A stretch of DNA of 64,000 nt, from contig JAFLKN010000029.1 in assembly GCA_019163175.1 (NCBI GenBank), forward strand, positions 21,927-85,926. Reading direction: 5' to 3'. Shown in pieces: positions 1 to 7,171 of this stretch. How positions within the stretch are numbered: position 1 is the stretch's first letter; each line of letters starts with the position of its first letter. Position numbers and translations under genes: made by a program. This DNA is from Prolixibacteraceae bacterium (GTDB lineage Bacteria; Bacteroidota; Bacteroidia; Bacteroidales; Prolixibacteraceae). The notes under the pieces were generated by a model. It was not told the DNA's origin, did not search any database, and worked only from the letters and a program-made list of their open reading frames with translations.

Positions 1-204
1 GAGCAAAGGGATATGTTCTTTTTTACCGACATCCATAGCTATGGAATACACAGGGTCGGGCCCATCGCATTCGGGATTTCGCAGGCTTTTTCGAATCGAA
101 TCGAGTGTGCGGTTTTCAACTTCAGGCCCAAAAACATTCGAGCCGTATTTAAAACCCATTGGTTGCGTAGTGGGTTGGATATCAAATCCGGGATAAAATT
201 TCAT
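1..204 (-). CDS. Sugar-phosphate isomerase-like protein, 5' part only
   Basis: The first 68 codons of a minus-strand gene run off the left edge. The ATG is at 204-202, and the protein begins MKFYPGFDIQPTTQPMGF and contains NVFGPEVENRTLDSIR and YSIAMDVGKKEH. From memory this start resembles an extended class of cupin-type glucose-6-phosphate isomerases, which would fit the isomerase, kinase and sugar-transporter genes upstream in the same operon. The cupin metal site itself would lie outside the window, so the product is an inference. The gene starts 45 bases after the stop of the phosphomannose isomerase-like gene, with a small hairpin repeat in between. Confidence 0.5.
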   Translation of the reverse strand, partial: MKFYPGFDIQPTTQPMGFKYGSNVFGPEVENRTLDSIRKSLRNPECDGPDPVYSIAMDVGKKEHIPLL

Positions 205-220
205 CACTTTATTATATTTT

Positions 221-240
221 AGACGCACAGCAGTGCGTCT
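221..240. repeat. Short palindromic repeat (AGACGCAC/GTGCGTCT)
   Basis: Arms AGACGCAC (221-228) and GTGCGTCT (233-240) flank a four-base loop, followed by CTAC. Palindromes of this type are common interspersed repeats in Bacteroidota genomes; only one copy is visible here. It sits between two operon genes and could act as a transcript-processing or attenuation hairpin. Confidence 0.55.
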
Positions 241-248
241 CTACATTT

Positions 249-2057
249 TTAAAACCTCACATATCCTTTCATGGTGCCGCATTTTTGGCCTTCACCTGCT
301 CCGTATGGGCGAATGGTGTATGCACCAACCTTCGCCGGAACAATAAACACTTCGGCATAATGCACCACAAATGGCTCAAAAGCATTGGTCGGACTTTCAA
401 CAATCACTTCATCGCCTTCTACCAGACAAATCACATCGACACCTCCATTGGTATGGTGCTCCACTTTTTTGGTGAACCAATGCCGGCGGGTTTCAATAAA
501 CTCTCGTTCGTGCAAACCGGTGCGTTCTTCCACCCAGCCATCGCCTTCGGCCACTTTTTCAATGCAGTTCACCAGATTTTTGCGTGTCCATTCGGTTGTC
601 CGGTTCCATTGAATATTCTTTTTACCGTGCTCAATATTTATCGGACGCGGTTTGCCATCCATACCCAATCGACCCCAATCCCATAATTTAAACGTAAAAA
701 TATAAGGTGTGGCGCTGATTTCGAGCACCATACTGCTTCTTCCCGAACAGTGAATGGTTCCGGCCGGAATCAACACATGGTCATGCTTTTTCATGGGCCA
801 GGTTTGCACATGCTTTTCGGCTTCAAAAGGCTTGCCTCCGGCCTGTGCTTCTTCCAAATCGGCCAGCATTTCATCAGGATTTACCCCTTCTTTTAAACCC
901 AGATACACAATGGCGTCGTCTTCCACATACATCATGTAATAACTCTCGTCCTGGGTGTAATGCAGCCCAAATTTTTCCTGAATATATTCCGTCAACGGAT
1001 GAACCTGAAGACTCAAATGGCCGCCTTCCATTGTATCGAGGTAGTCGAACCGAATGGGGAATTCGTCGCCAAAACGCCCGTGAACCGGGTCTCCCATCAG
1101 TTCGCGCGGATGCCTGAAAACTAAATCGATGGAAGGAATTTCAATTACATCGTCGCCAAACTTCAGCAGCAAGCTGTTTTCTTCGGGAACTGCGTTGAAA
1201 CACCATGCATAATTGGGAGCCGATTCATCGAGATTGCAGACCTCTTTCATCCACTGGCCACCCCAGGGTCCGGGGTCGAAAAACGGCACCACACTAAACG
1301 GACGGTTGGTTGCAATTTCAAGACCTTCCAATATGGCTTTGCCTTCAACCAGCTTAGGCTGACCAATTTTGTTGGTATCGAGCAGGAAATCCCATTTGTC
1401 GAACAATGTTTTTTTCAGGCGGTCGCACACACGCCAGTCCACGAAAAATCCCTGTTTGTAAAGCAGCATCCAGTCGGCTGTATCGCGGTTTTTCACACCC
1501 AAATTGTCGACTAAATGTTGGCGCATACGGAGTTGGATTTCCCAACGGGCCATGTCGGCATAAATAAGAAGAGAACTCCAAGCCTCCCCTAAATCCCCTC
1601 CGAAGGAGGGGCCTTGAGGACACAGCAATGAAGCGCCGTATCCATAAATGATGATAATTCCTTCTTTTGTTTCTGAAATTTCGTTTTGAATGTTTTTTAC
1701 TTTTTCTGAATCGAAAAAGGCATCCATAGTCAACCGGGTCATGAAGCCGAAAATACGGTCGTTGGTCACATCCTGAAACACCAGCTTTTTAATTTCCTCT
1801 TCGGGCATCATATAATCTGAAGCTTCGATGAATCGCGTGTACTTCAATCCACTTTTCAGGTTCGAAATCAATTCTTCATGAATTACTCCCTGATAGGTTT
1901 CAATTACCACTAACTTATTATTTCCTGAAAGCGCTGAAATTGAATTATTCAGGCGTTCGCAAATTGCTTCCCAGCCGTTTTCAACTTTGTACAAATCGTT
2001 TTTTACTTCCACTACCGGAAGGTTTGTAAACTTCGATGGTTTGTTTAAATATTTCAT
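249..2057 (-). CDS. Class I mannose-6-phosphate isomerase-like protein with N-terminal kinase-like domain
   Basis: The C-terminal two thirds (about residues 250-600) carry class I phosphomannose isomerase features: GPWGGQWMKEV, the metal-ligand segment LSLQVHP, and GTIHCSGRSSMVLEIS. The enzyme should interconvert mannose-6-P or a related hexose phosphate with fructose-6-P in the cytoplasm. The N-terminal part contains IIIIYGYGASLL and LLIYADMARWEIQ, which resemble the nucleoside-kinase-like domain seen ahead of the isomerase in some Bacteroidota and Firmicutes homologues; catalysis there is unproven. The start was chosen at the ATG at 2057 (MKYLNKPSKF), because the eight codons upstream are translated palindromic repeat. 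A 12-codon stretch at 1580-1615 is an in-frame palindromic insertion (peptide GPSFGGDLGEA) between the conserved YGYGASLL and LLIYADMARWE. It follows the ROK kinase in the operon. Confidence 0.8.
   Translation of the reverse strand: MKYLNKPSKFTNLPVVEVKNDLYKVENGWEAICERLNNSISALSGNNKLVVIETYQGVIHEELISNLKSGLKYTRFIEASDYMMPEEEIKKLVFQDVTNDRIFGFMTRLTMDAFFDSEKVKNIQNEISETKEGIIIIYGYGASLLCPQGPSFGGDLGEAWSSLLIYADMARWEIQLRMRQHLVDNLGVKNRDTADWMLLYKQGFFVDWRVCDRLKKTLFDKWDFLLDTNKIGQPKLVEGKAILEGLEIATNRPFSVVPFFDPGPWGGQWMKEVCNLDESAPNYAWCFNAVPEENSLLLKFGDDVIEIPSIDLVFRHPRELMGDPVHGRFGDEFPIRFDYLDTMEGGHLSLQVHPLTEYIQEKFGLHYTQDESYYMMYVEDDAIVYLGLKEGVNPDEMLADLEEAQAGGKPFEAEKHVQTWPMKKHDHVLIPAGTIHCSGRSSMVLEISATPYIFTFKLWDWGRLGMDGKPRPINIEHGKKNIQWNRTTEWTRKNLVNCIEKVAEGDGWVEERTGLHEREFIETRRHWFTKKVEHHTNGGVDVICLVEGDEVIVESPTNAFEPFVVHYAEVFIVPAKVGAYTIRPYGAGEGQKCGTMKGYVRF
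1580..1615 (-). repeat. C/G-rich palindromic element inserted in frame in a coding region
   Basis: The plus strand reads AAGCCTCCCC, then a spacer, then CCCCTCC-GAA-GGAGGGG-CCTT. It has the same layout and orientation as the elements at 2061-2092, 3044-3077 and 4465-4500. In the minus-strand gene it is translated as GPSFGGDLGEA without disturbing the frame. The flanking protein motifs read as contiguous family sequence if the element is removed. Confidence 0.75.
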
Positions 2058-2060
2058 TAT

Positions 2061-2092
2061 AAGCCCCTCCAACCTCCCCAAAGGGGAGGCTA
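2061..2092 (-). repeat. C/G-rich palindromic element, intergenic copy
   Basis: The plus strand reads AAGCCCCTCC-AA-CCTCCCC-AAA-GGGGAGG-CT, immediately upstream of the ATG of the phosphomannose isomerase-like gene. The hairpin would form in the mRNA between the ROK kinase and isomerase cistrons and could affect processing or translation of the downstream gene. Confidence 0.75.
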
Positions 2093-2103
2093 TTTTTCAT
2101 TGT

Positions 2104-3105
2104 TTATTTTAATAAAGATTTTCTCACCAGATAGTCAGCGCCAACTAAGGCTGCGGAGTCTGGAAACTTTGCTTCTACCAGTTTTACTTTTCCCCAGGGA
2201 GTCCAGGCCAGTTGGTTCACTTTTTCCTGAAGCGCGGGCAGAATAACCGCAGAACTCTTCATGATTCCGCCACTCAGAATAATCATTTCCGGGTCAAAGG
2301 CATGAATCATGGTAATGATTCCGGCAGCCCAGGCAGAAAGGCAATGCTCCAGCACTTCTTTGGCGACTTTATCATTATTTCCGGCATGATGGAAAAGTGC
2401 CCTAAAATCAAGAACATCTTCACCTTTAATGGCACTTTCAGTAAATTCAGGATGCTCTTTCAGTAGCGATGGCAAACGCCAGGTTGAGGCTTCGGCTTCC
2501 ACACAGCCCACATTTCCGCAGGTACAATCTGTCCCTTTGTGGTTCACTACGAAGTGTCCGCCAAGATTTCCGGCCTGAAAATGTTTTCCAATCAGTAACT
2601 CGCCTCCAATCAAAACGGCAGAACCAATTCCGGTACCCAAAGTAACGGCAACCAGTTCCGTACAACCCTGCCCTGCCCCGTGTTGCCACTCGCCCAGCAA
2701 AGCCATCCGCGCATCGTTCATGGCGTACAAAGGCCAGTTCCACTTTTCACGTGCCCAGCCAACCAAATCGGTGTCGGGACCGTCGTCGTACTTTTGGTTG
2801 GTCGATAAAATGCGGTTGACAGCCGAGTCAACCAGTCCGGCAAACGAAAAACCGATGCCAAGCACAGCTTCGTTTTCAACCTGATTGGCCAGCATAAATA
2901 AGTCTATTTCTGATTCAAGTGCTGGCAATTGAGCTTTTAGCCCCGAAGCCGATTGAGCCGGAATTTCTTTCCGGTCAATGAGTTCACCATTTTGGAGCAA
3001 GCCAATTTTGATAAAGGTTCCGCCTAGGTCGATGGCAACAGAAAAGCCTCCCCCGACCCCTCCAAACGGAGGGGAGAAAGTACCGGTATGCTTTGTTTTT
3101 CTCAT
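2104..3105 (-). CDS. ROK family sugar kinase (glucokinase-like)
   Basis: A cytoplasmic ATP-dependent hexose kinase of the ROK family. The phosphate-binding motif AIDLGGTFIKIGLL lies near residues 24-37, and the zinc motif CTCGNVGCVEAEAS comes in mid-protein after HFVVNHKGTD. ILSGGIM and VGADYLV close the ATPase fold. The length of 333 residues is normal once about 20 extra N-terminal residues are discounted. These (FSPPFGGVGGGF) are translated from a palindromic element at 3044-3077. The exact hexose cannot be read from sequence; glucose, mannose or fructose would suit the neighbouring porter and isomerases. It lies 23 bases downstream of the sugar porter gene. Confidence 0.85.
   Translation of the reverse strand: MRKTKHTGTFSPPFGGVGGGFSVAIDLGGTFIKIGLLQNGELIDRKEIPAQSASGLKAQLPALESEIDLFMLANQVENEAVLGIGFSFAGLVDSAVNRILSTNQKYDDGPDTDLVGWAREKWNWPLYAMNDARMALLGEWQHGAGQGCTELVAVTLGTGIGSAVLIGGELLIGKHFQAGNLGGHFVVNHKGTDCTCGNVGCVEAEASTWRLPSLLKEHPEFTESAIKGEDVLDFRALFHHAGNNDKVAKEVLEHCLSAWAAGIITMIHAFDPEMIILSGGIMKSSAVILPALQEKVNQLAWTPWGKVKLVEAKFPDSAALVGADYLVRKSLLK
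3044..3077 (-). repeat. C/G-rich palindromic element inside the kinase N-terminus
   Basis: The plus strand reads AAGCCTCCCCC-GA-CCCCTCC-AAAC-GGAGGGG-AGA. It is translated on the minus strand as SPPFGGVGGGF, in the same reading frame relative to the element as the copy at 1580-1615 (PSFGGDLGEAW). It lies between the start codon and the ROK motif. Confidence 0.75.
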
Positions 3106-3128
3106 TTCTTTTTCCTCTTTCCTATATT

Positions 3129-4451
3129 CTATTTTGCAAACTCTTTTTCCAGTTCCTCCAGGGTTTTCCCCTTAGTTTCAGGAACATAATTCAGTACATA
3201 AACCAAATTGGCCAGGCAAATCAGTGCGAAAATCAGGAACGTAATTCCACCGCTTAATTTTTCGAGCATAACCGGAAAAGCTATGCTTACAACGGTGCAG
3301 GCAATCCAAAGTGACACAATGGCAATCGACATTCCTTTGCTGCGCAAGCGGTTGGGGAATAATTCGGTGGCCACAACCCAAAGAGCCGGGCCCAGTGAGG
3401 CGGCAAAAAAGGCAATGTAACCGAGAATAAATACCAGCACTAAAACTCCTGAAGTTTGATTGGTAAAATACAAAGCCGACAATCCGGCAAGCATCAACGT
3501 CATACCGGTTGAACCGATTACAATTAGTAATTTACGTCCAAAACGGTCGATTAAAACCATTGCCACCAAGGTAAAAACCAGGTTTGTGCCGCCAATTAAA
3601 ATGGTTTGCAACAAGGCCGAGTCGTTGCTCTGACCCACATTGGCAAAAATTTTCGGCGCGTAATACATGATGGTGTTGATTCCGGTAATTTGCTGAAAAA
3701 CGGACAATATAATCCCGATAAACAACAGTGGTTTTATTTTGGGCGCCAGCAAATCACTGAAAGTTGATTCCTCCTGATTTTTCAGGGTTTCTTCAATTTC
3801 TTTCAATTCAGAAGCTGCAAATTCTTTTCCCGAAGTTTTTACCAACACATTGAATGCATCGTTGTTTCGGCCACGGGCAACCAGCCAACGCGGACTTTCC
3901 GGAACCAAAAACAGGCTGAAAAACAGCAAAACAGCAGGAGCTGCCATCACCAGCAGCATCCAGCGCCAGTTGTTTTCGCCTGTGTCAACCAGCAAATAAT
4001 TGCTAAAAAAAGCCACTAAAATACCGATGACAATGGCCAGTTGGTTAAGTGAAACCAATGTTCCGCGATATTTGGCCGGTGCAAGTTCGGCAATGTACAT
4101 GGGAGAAAGAATGGATGCTACACCAACAGCAATGCCTCCCAAAACACGTGCGGAAATAAAGAAAACCAGCGAATGAGCAGATGCGCTTCCCACAGCCGAA
4201 ATAAAAAACAGCAGCGCTGCCGCCATCAGTACTTTTTTACGGCCGTAATGGTCGCCAGCCTTTCCGGCCAGAAATACTCCCGCGATGCACCCAAACAGCA
4301 AACTGCTGACTGTCCAGCCCAAACCTGCCTCTGACAGGCCGAAATATGGCTGAATAAAATTGATGGTTCCGGAGATCACCGCAGTGTCGAAACCGAACAA
4401 AAGCCCGCCTAAAGCGGCAACTACTGAAATTAAAACGACGTATCCTTTCAT
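3129..4451 (-). CDS. MFS sugar porter (sugar:H+ symporter family)
   Basis: A 12-helix inner-membrane transporter of the major facilitator sugar porter family (xylose/arabinose/glucose type). Diagnostic motifs are GGLLFGFDTAVISG in helix 1, DHYGRKK between helices 2 and 3, PESPRWLV after helix 6, QQITGINTIMYYAP in helix 7, DRFGRKLL between helices 8 and 9, and PETKGKTLEELE at the C-terminus. The length of 440 residues is typical. The gene lies between the cupin isomerase and the ROK kinase in one direction, so the imported sugar is presumably phosphorylated by the kinase and isomerised by the cupin enzymes. The substrate is not determinable here. Confidence 0.9.
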   Translation of the reverse strand: MKGYVVLISVVAALGGLLFGFDTAVISGTINFIQPYFGLSEAGLGWTVSSLLFGCIAGVFLAGKAGDHYGRKKVLMAAALLFFISAVGSASAHSLVFFISARVLGGIAVGVASILSPMYIAELAPAKYRGTLVSLNQLAIVIGILVAFFSNYLLVDTGENNWRWMLLVMAAPAVLLFFSLFLVPESPRWLVARGRNNDAFNVLVKTSGKEFAASELKEIEETLKNQEESTFSDLLAPKIKPLLFIGIILSVFQQITGINTIMYYAPKIFANVGQSNDSALLQTILIGGTNLVFTLVAMVLIDRFGRKLLIVIGSTGMTLMLAGLSALYFTNQTSGVLVLVFILGYIAFFAASLGPALWVVATELFPNRLRSKGMSIAIVSLWIACTVVSIAFPVMLEKLSGGITFLIFALICLANLVYVLNYVPETKGKTLEELEKEFAK

Positions 4452-4464
4452 TGTTTATAATTTT

Positions 4465-4500
4465 AAACCCCCTCCAAACCTCCCCCGAAAGAGGAGGCTT
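4465..4500 (-). repeat. C/G-rich palindromic element, intergenic copy
   Basis: The plus strand reads AAACCCCCTCC-AAA-CCTCCCCC-GAA-AGAGGAGG-CTT, between the cupin isomerase stop (4557) and the sugar porter start (4451). It has the same orientation and half-site order as the copy at 2061-2092, with slightly degenerate arms. Confidence 0.7.
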
Positions 4501-4556
4501 AAAAAAAGGAGAATTCAACAATATCTTATTCTCAAAGAATCACAGTTTGCTTTAGT

Positions 4557-5126
4557 TTAAATCAGTTTAGGTAAGCCATCTACTTCAACCAACCTTGCAG
4601 AGAAACCATTTACGGCAATTTCTTCGTAATCGTGACCTGCATCTGATGGCCAGCATGCACCAACAATTAGTTTTTCGTTGCCGGTATTGGCCAGCCTGTG
4701 AGCAATTTCGCCGCCAATGTAATGCAGGCTTCCGGGGTAAACTTCTTCGGCCCAGGTATTCCATTCGCGATCCATCAGAATAAGCATACCTTTTCCCTGC
4801 ACGCCCCAGTAAAATTCGGCACGGTCGGATTGTGCATGAAAATGCCCTTTGGTCATGAAATATTCGTTGCCCACTTTCCCCGGATAAATGGTTGATGCCC
4901 CGAAAAACAATCCGCCCGGAGTTCCTTCAGCCACAGGCAACCAAGCTTGTACAGTGTAAGCCAGTTGTTCCTGATCCATTTCGGAATAAGCTTTCTCATC
5001 CCCAAAAATTCCGGGAATGTCTTTCAGTTTTCGTGTTTGATTGATAACTGGTTCGCCTGACATTTCGTAATTGACAAGATTAAGTGTTACCGATGATTTG
5101 GTTAAACTTAGATGATTGATTTTCAT
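4557..5126 (-). CDS. pgiA: Cupin-type glucose-6-phosphate isomerase
   Basis: A cytoplasmic metal-dependent isomerase of the archaeal-type GPI family, which interconverts glucose-6-P and fructose-6-P. The signature is visible: YPGKVGNEYFMTKGHFHAQ with the two metal-binding histidines of GHFH, followed by the glutamate in RAEFYWGVQGKG, and a later histidine in GGEIAHRLANTG. The length of 189 residues matches the family. It is the first metabolic gene after the GntR-type regulator, with only 7 bases between the regulator stop and this start. A substrate other than glucose-6-P is possible. Confidence 0.85.
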   Translation of the reverse strand: MKINHLSLTKSSVTLNLVNYEMSGEPVINQTRKLKDIPGIFGDEKAYSEMDQEQLAYTVQAWLPVAEGTPGGLFFGASTIYPGKVGNEYFMTKGHFHAQSDRAEFYWGVQGKGMLILMDREWNTWAEEVYPGSLHYIGGEIAHRLANTGNEKLIVGACWPSDAGHDYEEIAVNGFSARLVEVDGLPKLI

Positions 5127-5133
5127 ATTTTTG

Positions 5134-6147
5134 TTAAAATGAGTTTCGTAAATTCAATACAAAAGGATTGTCGATTTTTAATTTTTGATGGTTCAGAATC
5201 ATTTCTGCCATAGATTTTCCCATTTGGGCAAAGTCGGTTGAGATGGTTGTTATTCCTGATGCAACAATGCCTTTTAGCGGTGTTTCATTGTAAGAAACAA
5301 TACCCATATCTTTGCCTAACTTCATGCTATTTTGGATTGAATAGCGAACCAAAAACTCAAGGTCGCGGTCATCAACCACCACAAATGCATCGCCATTCCT
5401 GATTTCAAAAGATTTGATATCGCTCACAATTTCGAACGCGATTGGATGCTGCCTGCAGAAATCGCGAAAACCTACAGCGATATCTTTAAAGTGTAACTTC
5501 TGATGACGAATGACCAGTACCAATCTTGTGTATTTACTTACGAGCTGTCCGTTCTTTTTCAGAATACGGTAAATATCACGCTCAAAATCCTGACATACAT
5601 GCGGATACACTTCTTTGTACTGTTTCCTGCTCTGGTCGAGAATAAAAACTTTACCTGAAGGAAGTTTAGCCAGAATTGACGGAACGTCAGGATTATCGAT
5701 GGGCATAATTACATATTCCGAATAATCGCCCGCAGCTCCTTCGATGATTGTCTGAAACATCTTCAGGTTATTGTGATGAAAGAAAATTTGCTCGCTGCCG
5801 TCTTTGTGCAACGCTTCTTTAAATGAATCGTATAGTTCTTCCTTGTAAGCGGTCAGGCGGTCGAAAACAAGCAATACCCTGTGCTTGAAATCGGTATTCT
5901 CGTTTTGAATAAAATAGCCTTTCCCAACCTGCGATGTAATGATTCCTTTTGATTTGAGTTCATTGTAAGCCATCAAAACCGTGTCCTGCGACAACCCGTA
6001 TTGCTGGCAAAACATGTTCAAGGAAGGGATTTTATCTCCCTTTTTCAGGTCTCCTACTTTAATTTTCTGTTGAATGGCATCGATAATCTGTCGGTACTTC
6101 GGGACCGATAAATTGTCTTCAAACTGAATATCAATGTATTTTCGCAT
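5134..6147 (-). CDS. GntR-family regulator with sugar-binding (LacI-like) C-terminal domain
   Basis: Residues 12-80 form a GntR winged helix-turn-helix (VPKYRQIIDAIQQKIKVGDL, PSLNMFCQQYGLSQDTVLMAYNEL, KGIITSQVGKGYFI). The remaining 250 residues look like a periplasmic-binding-protein/LacI-type ligand domain (VLLVFDRLTAYKEELYDSF, FVVVDDRDLEFLVRYSIQNS, GIVSYNETPLKGIVASGITTIS). This architecture is common in Bacteroidota carbohydrate operons. It heads the leftward sugar operon and probably controls it, and itself, in response to a sugar. A short palindrome (TAGTACTA, 6162-6169) lies just upstream of the start codon. Confidence 0.85.
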   Translation of the reverse strand: MRKYIDIQFEDNLSVPKYRQIIDAIQQKIKVGDLKKGDKIPSLNMFCQQYGLSQDTVLMAYNELKSKGIITSQVGKGYFIQNENTDFKHRVLLVFDRLTAYKEELYDSFKEALHKDGSEQIFFHHNNLKMFQTIIEGAAGDYSEYVIMPIDNPDVPSILAKLPSGKVFILDQSRKQYKEVYPHVCQDFERDIYRILKKNGQLVSKYTRLVLVIRHQKLHFKDIAVGFRDFCRQHPIAFEIVSDIKSFEIRNGDAFVVVDDRDLEFLVRYSIQNSMKLGKDMGIVSYNETPLKGIVASGITTISTDFAQMGKSMAEMILNHQKLKIDNPFVLNLRNSF

Positions 6148-6490
6148 AGCTTAACCTCTAGGTAGTACTATGCAAGTTTAGTAAATATATAAATACACAA
6201 TATCAGCTATTTAAAATATTCTGAAATATTTTTATTTAAATAATCAAAAGTCATATTTAAAGGATTTGTACTATGTGAATTATATTTCTCATTACAAAAC
6301 TAACCCAATCCGTTACACCTTTTTCTATATTTACAGGGTGTAATTCATATTGATACAATTTTGCTTCTAAATATTGTTTGGTTGCAAACCTAAATTAGGC
6401 ACCAATTCGGGAGTAGTTATTTTGAAACTGATGAACTCCAGAATTGCCACCTCAGAGATTCACCATTTTTGCATTTATATGCATTTCTCA
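6148..6490 (-). promoter_or_regulatory. Upstream region of the sugar operon with candidate promoter and operator
   Basis: No gene is seen in this A/T-rich stretch. On the minus strand TAAACTTG (6172-6179) is one mismatch from the Bacteroidota -7 box TAnnTTTG. The perfect palindrome TAGTACTA (6162-6169) follows it, placed where a repressor would cover the transcription start. A second weak palindrome has arms AAAATATT/AATATTTT (6213-6232). All of this is pattern inference. Confidence 0.3.
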
Positions 6491-6494
6491 AAAA

Positions 6495-6531
6495 TAAAAA
6501 ATCCTGCAAAGATTAATTTACAGGATTTTTT
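6495..6531 (-). terminator. tmRNA terminator
   Basis: The hairpin arms are AAAAATCCTG and CAGGATTTTT around a 14-base loop, with a T-rich run on the minus-strand side. It lies 12 bases past the tmRNA 3' end. Confidence 0.75.
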
Positions 6532-6542
6532 AATTCTTAAAA

Positions 6543-6939
6543 GTGGAGCTGGCGGGAGTCGAACCCGCGTCCAAACGAGGAAGCAATATGCTTTCTACAT
6601 GTTTATCCCCAGACTTAATTTTCGAATAAAAGCTGGATCAGGGCCACCGACTTTTACCTTATCTTCTGAATTTTGCGAAAGTTCCGAAGCATCACTTCCG
6701 CTATCCCCGATTTATTTGCACCGCCTGATCGGGCCGCTTCAGGGAAGTAGCACCCGGGCGATGTCTCGTTCCAGTATCTAATACCGGAATAAAGTGTAAT
6801 CTACTTGAAGTGGATTACGCAGCAAGAGCGTAGTTATTTTCGCCAATTGAATTGTGAACGCCGAGTTTAACGGGCTGTGCGATCAAGGCCCTACATGCTT
6901 ACATACCTCTTCTACCCGCTGTCAAAACCAGTCAGCCCC
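6543..6939 (-). ncRNA. ssrA: tmRNA
   Basis: The RNA rescues stalled ribosomes. The 5' end GGGGCTGA (6939 downward) pairs with CAGCTCC near 6545-6551 to form the acceptor stem, and the T-arm GCGGGTTCGACTCCCGC is complete. The resume reading frame starts at 6844 and encodes the tag GENNYALAA followed by TAA (6817-6815), matching known Bacteroidota tags. CCA is not encoded. The length of about 397 bases is normal. A -7-like box TATTTTTG sits at 6961-6954, at the right distance upstream. Confidence 0.95.
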
Positions 6940-6953
6940 GGTATTAAGGACTG

Positions 6954-6961
6954 CAAAAATA
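6954..6961 (-). promoter_or_regulatory. tmRNA -7 promoter box
   Basis: TATTTTTG on the minus strand matches TAnnTTTG and ends 14 bases before the tmRNA 5' end. No convincing TTTG -33 box was found at the usual spacing. Confidence 0.5.
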
Positions 6962-7030
6962 CAACTTTTCCTACCAATTCCGGTGTACTGCCTATATTAT
7001 TTAGGTTTTAGTTTAAACATCAAATTATTT

Positions 7031-7094
7031 AGGCTAAAGCCGAGATTTGTCTGTTTCTCATTTCTCCCAGACCTAAAGGTCTGGGCTATTCATA
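7031..7094. repeat. Interspersed palindromic repeat (GGCTAAAGCC ... CCCAGACCT/AGGTCTGGG)
   Basis: A short palindrome GGCT-AA-AGCC near 7032 is followed by perfect arms CCCAGACCT and AGGTCTGGG (7066-7085) and then the tail CTATTCATAA. This two-part layout recurs between genes in many Bacteroidota genomes and may be a REP-like, non-autonomous element; that attribution is from memory. The interval 6962-7171 contains nothing else recognisable. Confidence 0.5.
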
Positions 7095-7171
7095 ACCCAT
7101 GAATCGATAATTCCGTTTTATTTTAGGCAGGGAGCAGGTCTGCTAACTGTTACTATAAACCGAACACGTTG

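Noticed and set aside
6374..6781. 135-residue plus-strand open frame overlapping the tmRNA
   Set aside because: It lies antisense to the tmRNA 3' half, with tRNA-like sequence translated as GAGGSRTRVQTRK, a well-known false ORF signature.
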